Assembly: GCA_007120095.1 (NCBI GenBank)
Contig: SKOM01000239.1
Location: forward strand, 1 to 15,524
Reading direction: 5' to 3'
Source: Candidatus Competibacteraceae bacterium
GTDB lineage: Bacteria > Pseudomonadota > Gammaproteobacteria > Competibacterales > Competibacteraceae
DNA: 15,524 nt
Positions 1 to 5,273 of the stretch are shown here, one piece after another (position 1 is the stretch's first letter; each line of letters opens with the position of its first letter). The notes below the pieces were generated by a model. That model was not told the DNA's origin. It did not search any database and worked only from the letters and a program-made list of their open reading frames with translations. Both the position numbers and the translations under genes were made by a program.

Positions 1-126
1 GTTTCTTTGATTGTACATGCCTTTGTCTTTACCAATCCTAATTACAGCCCGTTGAGAACCGGTGCGGTGGAGACGGTACAACAAGTAGCGGCACACGATC
101 AAATGGTGGTAAGACATCGTTTGTAA
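1..126 (+). CDS. pucA: LH2 antenna alpha polypeptide, 3' fragment (window edge)
   Basis: The last 41 codons of a light-harvesting alpha polypeptide, cut by the window start. It begins VSLIVHAFVF, the membrane segment with the histidine that ligates the B850-type bacteriochlorophyll in this family, followed by NPNYSPLRTGAV and a tail ending VVRHRL. It is almost identical to the complete alpha at 404-640 (same core; tails differ at a few positions, ending RHRL instead of RHWL), with many silent differences, so the two are paralogues from a tandem duplication. It is followed after 72 bases by a beta gene, which fits a repeated beta-alpha cassette whose first beta lies upstream of the window. Only the 5' truncation by the window edge is seen; nothing suggests the gene itself is broken. 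Confidence 0.9.
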   Translation, partial: VSLIVHAFVFTNPNYSPLRTGAVETVQQVAAHDQMVVRHRL

Positions 127-198
127 TGCAGTAACCCATTTAGAGTGAGTGTATGACTGCGCTGATTCTAAATCCCAAACTCAAATGAGGATAGTGTG

Positions 199-345
199 AT
201 GGCTGATAAAACCAAAAGCATCTCTGGATTAACCGATGAGCAAGCCTTGGACTTCCATGAGCAGTTCAAAGTGACCTTCACTACCTTTGTGGTGCTCTCG
301 GCGGTAGCCCATGGTCTGGTCTATGTCTGGAGTCCCTGGTTCTAA
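199..345 (+). CDS. pucB: LH2 antenna beta polypeptide (copy 1)
   Basis: A 48-residue, single-span antenna beta polypeptide. It reads MADKTKSISGLTDEQ at the cytoplasmic end, has FHEQF (His20), then a hydrophobic span with AVAHG (His38, the B850 ligand) and ends VYVWSPWF. The pattern LTxEQA-H-DQFK-...-AVAH...-VWxPWF matches the P. molischianum-type LH2 beta chain. It would pair with an alpha chain to hold bacteriochlorophyll a and carotenoid in the ring-shaped peripheral antenna of intracytoplasmic membranes. A GAGGA Shine-Dalgarno lies seven bases before the ATG. It differs from the second beta mainly by two extra residues (Thr-Lys) near the N-terminus. LH1 beta is less likely, because the alpha partners carry the molischianum LH2 N-terminal motif. 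Confidence 0.92.
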   Translation: MADKTKSISGLTDEQALDFHEQFKVTFTTFVVLSAVAHGLVYVWSPWF

Positions 346-403
346 ACCCGTGGTTTGATCCGATTGCGTGTGTACTTAAACATTAATTGATAAGGTGACT
401 ATT

Positions 404-640
404 ATGTCTGATTACAGACCTTCCCGCCCCAGCAACCCCAGAGACGATTGGAAACTATGGCTGGTGGTCAATCCCGGTACTTGGCTGATTCCGCTGTTGA
501 TGACGTTCTTGGCCGTTTCTTTGATCGTGCATGCTTTTGTCTTTACCAATCCTAATTACAGCCCGTTGAGAACCGGTGCCGTGGACACGGTGCAACAGGT
601 TGCGGCTCATGACACGGTTGTTGTAAGACACTGGTTGTGA
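404..640 (+). CDS. pucA: LH2 antenna alpha polypeptide (copy 2)
   Basis: A complete 78-residue antenna alpha polypeptide. I chose the ATG at 404, not the in-frame GTG at 395, because the TAAGGTG at 391-397 is an obvious ribosome-binding site ending six bases before the ATG. SNPRDDWKLWLVVNPGTW (residues 10-27) matches the N-terminal segment of P. molischianum LH2 alpha. In that protein the second Asp of the DD pair ligates the B800 pigment; here it would be Asp15. His43 lies exactly 28 residues later, as in that structure, and would bind B850. After His43 comes FVFTNPNYSPLR: Tyr at +9 and Pro at +11, where molischianum has Phe and Trp. A short tail ends RHWL. It sits 58 bases after beta copy 1 and 82 before beta copy 2. 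Confidence 0.92.
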   Translation: MSDYRPSRPSNPRDDWKLWLVVNPGTWLIPLLMTFLAVSLIVHAFVFTNPNYSPLRTGAVDTVQQVAAHDTVVVRHWL

Positions 641-722
641 GATTTGCGGCATTGGTGAGCGTGGGAGTTGCGCTAAAACTGAGCTGCGTGACTCCTGAAC
701 TAGATTAATAAAGGATTTAACG

Positions 723-863
723 ATGGCTGATAAAAGTATTTCCGGTCTGACTGACGAACAAGCCTTGGATTTCCATGAGCAGTTCAAAGTGACCTTCACC
801 ACCTTTGTGGTACTTTCGGCGGTAGCGCATGGCCTGGTCTATGTGTGGAGTCCTTGGTTCTGA
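723..863 (+). CDS. pucB: LH2 antenna beta polypeptide (copy 2)
   Basis: A 46-residue antenna beta polypeptide, MADKSISGLTDEQ through VYVWSPWF. It is identical to copy 1 apart from the missing Thr-Lys after MADK. His18 lies in FHEQF and His36 in AVAHG, the latter being the family's B850 ligand. The Trp of the terminal SPWF corresponds to molischianum beta-Trp44, a hydrogen-bond donor to B850, and is retained. The start is fixed by AAAGGA seven bases upstream. The gene lies between two alpha genes and would pair with the alpha at 923. Protein-level identity between the two betas, with scattered silent differences, suggests purifying selection after duplication. Confidence 0.92.
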   Translation: MADKSISGLTDEQALDFHEQFKVTFTTFVVLSAVAHGLVYVWSPWF

Positions 864-922
864 GAGGCCGGTAGTTCAGCGTTTAACTAAGTTTTGAACG
901 CATAGCAAGTAAGGTGACTATG

Positions 923-1219
923 ATGTCCGACTATAAACCTGCGCGGCCTAGCAATCCCAGAGACGATTGGAAGCTATGGCTGGTGGTAAACCCGGGAACC
1001 TGGCTGATCCCGCTTCTAATAACGTTCCTGGCCGTTTCTTTAATTGTACATGCCTTTGTCTTTACTAATCCGAACTACAGCCCATTGCGCTATAGTGCGG
1101 TGGTTGAAGAGGCTGTCGTTGAGCAAGCTGCTGCGGTCGAGGAAGATGAAGACGCTGCTGTTGAAGACGAGGCAGTCGAAGATTCCGATGATGACAATGC
1201 AGCGGAGGAGACAGACTGA
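923..1219 (+). CDS. pucA: LH2 antenna alpha polypeptide with long acidic C-terminal tail (copy 3)
   Basis: A 98-residue antenna alpha polypeptide. The first 56 residues nearly match copy 2 (SNPRDDWKLW motif, B850-ligand His43, NPNYSPLR). After LRYSAV, however, it carries about 40 residues almost wholly of Ala, Val, Glu and Asp (for example VEEDEDAAVEDEAVEDSDDD). Antenna alpha chains normally end within 10-20 residues of this point, so the tail is an addition. The AAGG at 911-914 precedes a GTG at 914 and two ATGs at 920 and 923; I use 923 by homology with copy 2. The C-terminal side of alpha chains faces the periplasm or lumen, so the acidic tail should line that surface. Its TGA overlaps the ATG of the next alpha gene. 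Its function is not known to me. Confidence 0.88.
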   Translation: MSDYKPARPSNPRDDWKLWLVVNPGTWLIPLLITFLAVSLIVHAFVFTNPNYSPLRYSAVVEEAVVEQAAAVEEDEDAAVEDEAVEDSDDDNAAEETD

Positions 1220-1440
1220 TGCTTCAGTTCCTTTTTGGCACTAAGGATGGCCCTATCAATCCTAAGGATGACTGGAAACTATGGCTGGTGGTCAACCCGA
1301 GAACCTGGTTACTGCCAATTCTAATAAGTGTGATGGTGGTTTCTCTGGCCATCCATGTGTTTGTGTACAGCAACCCTAACTATAATCCACTGCGTAGTGG
1401 TGCAGTGGCTGAAAATGTTGTGACCAGCGACGACGGTTGA
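1219..1440 (+). CDS. pucA: Divergent LH2 antenna alpha polypeptide, translationally coupled (copy 4)
   Basis: A 73-residue antenna alpha polypeptide whose ATG shares its A with the TGA stop of the preceding alpha (TGATG), so translation by re-initiation is likely. The N-terminus differs (MLQFLFGTKDGPINPKDD), but the core DDWKLWLVVNPRTW, the histidine in LAIHVFVY and SNPNYNPLR are all present, so pigment binding should be intact. The membrane span (LPILISVMVVSLAIHVFVY) has diverged clearly from the other three copies. The tail is short and mildly acidic (ENVVTSDDG). No beta gene follows it, so it must share a beta from elsewhere or work as a minor subunit. Linker-like or specialised-ring roles are possible but unproven. 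Confidence 0.85.
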   Translation: MLQFLFGTKDGPINPKDDWKLWLVVNPRTWLLPILISVMVVSLAIHVFVYSNPNYNPLRSGAVAENVVTSDDG

Positions 1441-1548
1441 GAGCGGTTCGTTGCGGTGTTGGGGTTAATGGTGTGGGTGTGTGGGCATGATGTTTGCGCG
1501 GGGATTTTGAGTTATCTATACCGAGATAGCTGATGCGACTCGGCCTTC

Positions 1549-1653
1549 ATGCCCTTCAAAATTAAATTTCTGCTAAATAATGCGGGCTGCATGGCGGTCG
1601 GCTGTTCCCTGAGTCTTGCGGTCGTTCTGTCCGCAATCTTCCTCTACGAATGA
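1549..1653 (+). CDS. Possible 34-residue single-span membrane peptide
   Basis: An ATG-started frame of 34 codons. It has a short basic N-terminus (MPFKIKFLLNN) and a continuous hydrophobic stretch, AGCMAVGCSLSLAVVLSAIF, ending LYE. That is the make-up of a small single-pass membrane protein with two cysteines in the span. Against it: no Shine-Dalgarno precedes the ATG, and I recognise no family. An internal ATG at 1591 would give only the 20-residue hydrophobic part. Its start codon falls inside the right arm of the 8-base inverted repeat. Its position just after antenna alpha genes makes an antenna-associated small protein imaginable, but this is speculation; it may be a chance frame. Confidence 0.2.
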   Translation: MPFKIKFLLNNAGCMAVGCSLSLAVVLSAIFLYE

Positions 1654-1705
1654 ATTTTCCTGTAGGTTCCCGCTATACCAGAGTTGGATCATTATACTGA
1701 TGCGT

Positions 1706-1734
1706 TTGACATTCTCGGGCCTGTTTAATTTAAT
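1706..1734 (+). promoter_or_regulatory. Probable sigma70-type promoter of the phasin gene
   Basis: TTGACA at 1706-1711 (perfect -35) and TTTAAT at 1729-1734 (one mismatch to TATAAT), separated by the ideal 17 bases. A transcript would start near 1741, leaving a leader of about 130 bases before the phasin ATG at 1872. CGGGC (1716-1720) and GCCCG (1735-1739) form a small dyad around the -10 that could be an operator; that part is only suggestive. Confidence 0.5.
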
Positions 1735-1871
1735 GCCCGGTAGGTTGGCGACGTCAGCCATGATTGTAGTGCGGCAAGCCGAACTCATATAATGGTTAAC
1801 AATTCGTCTCATCTGACTTAATATCTAAGGTGAGCTACATCTAAACCACCATAAAAGAGAGAAGTTTCACT

Positions 1872-2351
1872 ATGTCTAAGCAACAAGGTTTCAACCCCTT
1901 TGACCCTGCGGAAATGATGAAATTGTTCGATCCCATGCAGGTGATGAATCAGCTCCAACGCAATATGGAGCGTTATACCGTGGGTGGATTTCAATTAGCT
2001 GATTTGATGCAAAATCAGCGCAAAAACCTGGAAGCACTGATGGAGGCGAACCGGATCTTGTTCACCAGTACTCAGCAGTTGCTACAGCGCCAGAATGAGT
2101 TGCTCAATCAGGCCGGTCAGGAAGCTGCCGCTGCGGCCAGTGCTCTGGCTGCCGGATCGGATCTTAAGGAATTGCCTCAACGGCAAGTTCAGATGCTCAC
2201 CGAACATTACAATCGCTCGGTTACCACCTTACAAGAGGCGACGGATATGATCATCAGAGCACAACAGCAGGCGATGCAGGTTTTGGATCAGCGCTGGCAA
2301 GAGCACATTCAAGAGCTGCAAAGACTGCAAAAAACCACGACTGGAAGCTGA
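1872..2351 (+). CDS. phaP: Phasin family protein (PHA granule-associated)
   Basis: A 159-residue protein rich in Gln, Met, Leu and Ala, with no signal peptide or membrane span. It looks amphipathic-helical throughout: a FNPFDPAEMMKLFDPMQVMNQ start, then long helices (NQRKNLEALMEANRILFTSTQQLLQRQNE is one heptad-like stretch) and a C-terminal Gln-rich helix. This fits the phasin_2 family, which coats polyhydroxyalkanoate granules in the cytoplasm and controls their size and number. Length is usual for phasins (150-190). The ATG at 1872 follows a purine-rich AAGAGAGAAG. It is monocistronic here: about 430 bases from the antenna genes and convergent with the enzyme I gene. No PHA synthase or depolymerase gene is in the window, so the assignment rests on composition and family pattern. 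Confidence 0.8.
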   Translation: MSKQQGFNPFDPAEMMKLFDPMQVMNQLQRNMERYTVGGFQLADLMQNQRKNLEALMEANRILFTSTQQLLQRQNELLNQAGQEAAAAASALAAGSDLKELPQRQVQMLTEHYNRSVTTLQEATDMIIRAQQQAMQVLDQRWQEHIQELQRLQKTTTGS

Positions 2352-2361
2352 TCAGCGCTGT

Positions 2362-2376
2362 CGGTAGCCACTGCCG
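2362..2376. terminator. Candidate bidirectional terminator between convergent genes
   Basis: CGGTAG / CTGCCG forms a 6-bp stem (one G.T pair) with a CCA loop, in the 27-base gap between the phasin stop and the enzyme I stop. A short GTTTATT follows on the + strand; no T-run follows on the - strand. A 10-base palindrome GCTGATCAGC (2347-2356) lies beside it. The position between convergent genes is the main support. Confidence 0.4.
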
Positions 2377-2378
2377 GT

Positions 2379-4112
2379 TTATTGTGGTGTTAAGCGGCTC
2401 AGTAAATCCTGCGGCTGGTCGCTCAATAAGGCTTGGCGGGCTAACTGCCGCAGTTCTCCAACATCGCTGTTGGTTACAATCTGCTTGATTTCTAACAGGC
2501 TGCCGCTGTGCATGCTGAACTGAGTCAGGCCCAGGCCGAGTAACAGGCGGGTGTAGTGCGTATCACCCGCCATTTCTCCGCATAAACTCACCGGTATACC
2601 GGCAGCATGCCCGGCGGTGAGAGCCATGTGAATCAGTTTCAGTACGGCGGGATGCAGCGGATCATAAAGATAATTCACGCTGTCATCAGTACGATCCATT
2701 GCCAAGGTGTATTGGATGAGATCGTTGGTGCCAATTGAAAGAAAATCCAGGTTACGGGCTAGATGATCGGCGCATAATGCTGCAGCGGGTATTTCAATCA
2801 TTCCCCCTAGGGGAAGTTGAGGGTCAAATGGCAGCCGGTCATCCTGTAATTGCTTTTTCAGTTCGCGCACGATCTGTAAGACCTGGATCACCTCCTGAAT
2901 CGACGCTAACATCGGGATCATCAGACGAGCCTGACCGTAGATGGAGGCGCGCAGAATCGCGCGTAGTTGGGGGCGAAACAGTGCCGGTTCGCGTAAACAC
3001 AGACGAATAGCCCGCAGCCCTAAAGCAGGATTGGTCGGCCTCGATCTGTTCTGACGTTCCCCATCAATCTGTTTGTCTGCCCCAATATCCAGAGTGCGGA
3101 TCGTGACTGGACGGCCCTCAAAGGCGATGAGTGCATCACGATACGCTTCAAATTGCTCGTCCTCGCAGGGGGGATGATCGCGGTTCATAAACAAAAATTC
3201 GGTACGATATAATCCCACTCCAGCCGCACCAACATCAAGTGCCGCCGTGATGTCTTCGGGTAGCTCGATATTGGCGTGCAAAGTGATGTTCAGACCGTCT
3301 AGGGTGAGTGCCGGGCGGTTGCGGAATGCGCGTAATTGTTGCAAGCGCTGTTGCTCGGCGCGTTGGCGCTGGCGGTAATAGGCCAGGAGGGGCGGTTCCA
3401 GCCCAGCAAGCACCACCCCGTGCTGGCCGTCGATCACTACGGTCTCATGGTCTTGCAGGTAGCGCCGCGCGTTGTGAACCCCGACTAAAGCGGGGATACC
3501 TAAACTACGGGCTAAAATGGCTGTGTGGGATAAAGGGCCGCCGAATTCGGTGATGAAACCGCAAACCCCCTGGTATTGCATCAGTATGGTATCCGCCGGT
3601 GATAAATCGTCAGTGACAACAATGCGCCCGCTGAAGCGGTTTGACGGAGGGGGTGCGGTATGATCGGCACCGTCGAGCAGGATCCGCTGAATGCGGGTAA
3701 CGACATGGTCGATATCGTCCCGGCGGTCGCGCAGATAGATATCGTCCATGGTTTCGAAAACCTGTACGATCTGATCACGCTGTATCTTTAACGCCCATTC
3801 TGCATTACATTGCTGGGTACGGATCAGCTCGAGAGGCGCATCGGTGAGTAGCGAGTCTTCCAGCATTAGCAGATGGGTATCGACAAATGCGCCGATTTCT
3901 GCAGGGAGCGAGTCGGGAAGCCGTGCACGGGTATGCTGTAATTCTTGTTTGGCAATAGCCAGACTGCGCTGAAACCGTTGAATTTCCAGATCGACTTGTT
4001 GAGCGGACAAGTGATACTTGGCGATTTCGGCCTGATCGCGTTGCAGGCGCACTATTTGCCCAATGGCATAGCCCCGTGAAACACCGATACCATGCAGGGC
4101 GCAGACAGCCAT
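2379..4112 (-). CDS. ptsI: Phosphoenolpyruvate-protein phosphotransferase (enzyme I)
   Basis: 577 residues, the usual length of enzyme I (about 575). It takes phosphate from PEP and passes it to HPr in the cytoplasm. Seen in order: an N-terminal HPr-binding helical part; GGPLSHTAIL with phospho-acceptor His196; GxYRTEFLFM and TLDIGADK of the PEP-binding barrel; GGMIEIPAAAL; FLSIGTNDLIQYTLAMDR; and SLCGEMAGD with the conserved catalytic Cys (about residue 511). There is no N-terminal GAF domain, so it is not a PtsP/EI-Ntr protein. It starts nine bases after the HPr stop, with its ribosome-binding AGGT at the HPr end, and is last in the operon. No sugar-specific EII gene is nearby, while EIIA-Ntr and HPr are upstream, so I infer a regulatory rather than sugar-transport role. 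Confidence 0.95.
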   Translation of the reverse strand: MAVCALHGIGVSRGYAIGQIVRLQRDQAEIAKYHLSAQQVDLEIQRFQRSLAIAKQELQHTRARLPDSLPAEIGAFVDTHLLMLEDSLLTDAPLELIRTQQCNAEWALKIQRDQIVQVFETMDDIYLRDRRDDIDHVVTRIQRILLDGADHTAPPPSNRFSGRIVVTDDLSPADTILMQYQGVCGFITEFGGPLSHTAILARSLGIPALVGVHNARRYLQDHETVVIDGQHGVVLAGLEPPLLAYYRQRQRAEQQRLQQLRAFRNRPALTLDGLNITLHANIELPEDITAALDVGAAGVGLYRTEFLFMNRDHPPCEDEQFEAYRDALIAFEGRPVTIRTLDIGADKQIDGERQNRSRPTNPALGLRAIRLCLREPALFRPQLRAILRASIYGQARLMIPMLASIQEVIQVLQIVRELKKQLQDDRLPFDPQLPLGGMIEIPAAALCADHLARNLDFLSIGTNDLIQYTLAMDRTDDSVNYLYDPLHPAVLKLIHMALTAGHAAGIPVSLCGEMAGDTHYTRLLLGLGLTQFSMHSGSLLEIKQIVTNSDVGELRQLARQALLSDQPQDLLSRLTPQ

Positions 4113-4121
4113 ATTTACGAC

Positions 4122-4391
4122 CTATTCGAGTTCATCAAAACGCTGCTTGATCAGCGTTTCAATCTGATCAAGCGCCTGCTCGGCACGATCACCTTCGGCA
4201 TGAAGTAATAGCACCGCCCCTTTAGCAGCGGCCAGCATCATAACGCTCATGATGTTTTTGGCATTAGCAGTCCGTTCGCCACAGCGCAATTCAATGTCGC
4301 AGTCAAATTGAGACGCTAAATTGACGAGTTTGGCAGCGGCTCGGGCATGGAGTCCAAGACGGTTGCTGATGGTGACTTCGCGTTCCGGCAT
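4122..4391 (-). CDS. ptsH: Phosphocarrier protein HPr / NPr
   Basis: 89 residues with the ATG at 4391, chosen over an in-frame TTG at 4397 because AGGA lies upstream at good spacing and because this places the active histidine at residue 15 (NRLGLHARAAAK), the family position. The protein relays phosphate from enzyme I to EIIA, here probably PtsN. The second hallmark region reads AKNIMSVMML: residue 46, the serine phosphorylated by HPr kinase in many bacteria, is Asn, though Ser49 lies nearby. Hydrophobic LLLHAEG and a C-terminal amphipathic helix complete the fold. It lies 18 bases after rapZ and 9 before ptsI. Since rpoN, hpf, ptsN and rapZ are upstream, it occupies the place of E. coli npr (ptsO); the symbol ptsO would be equally defensible. 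Confidence 0.93.
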   Translation of the reverse strand: MPEREVTISNRLGLHARAAAKLVNLASQFDCDIELRCGERTANAKNIMSVMMLAAAKGAVLLLHAEGDRAEQALDQIETLIKQRFDELE

Positions 4392-4409
4392 GGTCAATCC
4401 TCACTTCGC

Positions 4410-5273
4410 TCAGCTGAATTCCCGGTGACGGGTCATGACGTTCGTCCTATGTTGTGAAAACCGCTCGGCCAGTTTGCTGGCGATATACACGGAGCGGTGC
4501 TGCCCCCCCGTACAACCGATCGCAACGGTCATATAGCTGCGGTTGCCCGTATCGAAGTCTGGAATCCAGATCTCCAGAAAATCGCCGATAGCAGTCAACA
4601 TATCTTGTACCATGGTTTGCGACTCAAGAAATTCACACACGGGTCGATCCAGTCCGGTCAACAGCCGTAATTTACGATCCCAGTGCGGATTAGGCAGACA
4701 GCGCACGTCGAATACGAAATCGGCGTCGATGGGATTGCCGTTCTTGAAACCGAAGGACTCAAATAAGAGTGTCATGCGGTTGCTGTGTGCGCTGTATACC
4801 AGACTGCGGATACGCTCACGTAATTCGTGTAGATTAGTCCGGCTGGTGTCAATGATAACATCAGCATAAGCGGCGATTTCGCCGAGTAACTGCCGTTCTT
4901 GACGAATGGCTTCCAGTAGCGGTTGATTGTTCAGTGCCAGAGGATGTTTACGCCGGGTTTCGTTGTAGCGCTGCAATAAGGCTTCATCGCTGGCCTGTAA
5001 AAATAAGACTTTGGTATCGATCCCATGGCGACATAACGCGGCCAGACTGTCAGAAAATTCGTCGAGCAGGTCTAGAAAATTACGGGCATCGATGCCTACG
5101 GCAAGCAGTTGTGCCTCACCTTGAGCGGTAGCGCGTGCTTGCAGTGACAATGCGCAGGGTTCTAGCAATTGCAAAGGCAAATTATCGACGCAGTAATAAC
5201 CGAGATCCTCCAAAGTCTGGATAGCGATGGTCTTACCTGATCCGGACAGGCCGCTCACAATGATCAAACGCAT
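4410..5273 (-). CDS. rapZ: RNase adapter protein RapZ (P-loop nucleotide-binding)
   Basis: 287 residues, as expected for the family (284 in E. coli). Walker A motif GLSGSGKT at residues 8-15 at the very N-terminus; ADVIIDTS in the middle of the kinase-like domain; and the C-terminal signature IGCTGGQHRSVYIA. In enterobacteria RapZ presents the small RNA GlmZ to RNase E and so controls glucosamine-6-phosphate synthase, feeding LPS and peptidoglycan precursors. In other bacteria the function is less clear. It sits between ptsN and HPr as in the standard rpoN operon. The ATG at 5273 has no good Shine-Dalgarno and an in-frame TGA lies three codons upstream, so this start is fixed. Translation may depend on the small ORF (5264-5434) whose stop overlaps the rapZ start. 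Confidence 0.95.
   Translation of the reverse strand: MRLIIVSGLSGSGKTIAIQTLEDLGYYCVDNLPLQLLEPCALSLQARATAQGEAQLLAVGIDARNFLDLLDEFSDSLAALCRHGIDTKVLFLQASDEALLQRYNETRRKHPLALNNQPLLEAIRQERQLLGEIAAYADVIIDTSRTNLHELRERIRSLVYSAHSNRMTLLFESFGFKNGNPIDADFVFDVRCLPNPHWDRKLRLLTGLDRPVCEFLESQTMVQDMLTAIGDFLEIWIPDFDTGNRSYMTVAIGCTGGQHRSVYIASKLAERFSQHRTNVMTRHREFS

Larger units (their letters stand above)
1..1440 (+). repeat. Tandem duplication of the beta-alpha antenna cassette
   Basis: Cassette A is beta 199-345 plus alpha 404-640; cassette B is beta 723-863 plus alpha 923-1219. The alpha fragment at 1-126 belongs to an earlier cassette, and the alpha at 1219-1440 is a further half-cassette. Bases 1-126 align end to end with 515-640 with only point differences. 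Cassettes repeat about every 520 bases. The spacer between beta and alpha keeps the AAGGTGACTAT ribosome-binding segment in both cassettes (393-403 and 912-922); the spacers otherwise differ. Confidence 0.85.
1441..1871. other. 431-base intergenic stretch with inverted repeats between antenna genes and phasin gene
   Basis: No confident gene. It holds a perfect 8-base inverted repeat, GGGCATGA (1483-1490) and TCATGCCC (1547-1554). Inside it is a 7-bp hairpin with one G.T pair: GTTATCT (1511-1517), AGATAGC (1524-1530), six-base loop. No T-run follows either, so a standard intrinsic terminator is not evident. It may be an RNA-stabilising or processing structure after the antenna message. Bases 1483-1498 resemble a sigma54 -24/-12 element (GG and GC ten bases apart), which could be chance. 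A small ORF (1549-1653) and a sigma70-like promoter (1706-1734) are listed separately. Confidence 0.5.

Noticed and set aside
127..198. PpsR/CrtJ operator (TGT-N12-ACA) in the antenna spacers
   Set aside because: I looked through the inter-gene spacers and found no pair with the right spacing; the main antenna promoter is probably upstream of the window.
1..1440. Core antenna LH1 (pufBA) instead of LH2
   Set aside because: The alpha N-terminal SNPRDDWKLWLVVNP motif and the beta LTDEQA...FHEQF pattern match molischianum-type LH2; no pufL/pufM reaction-centre genes follow, which would be expected for a puf operon.
1573..1812. 79-codon frame on the - strand in the intergenic stretch
   Set aside because: No ribosome site, no recognisable motif, mixed composition, and it runs antisense to the likely phaP promoter and leader.
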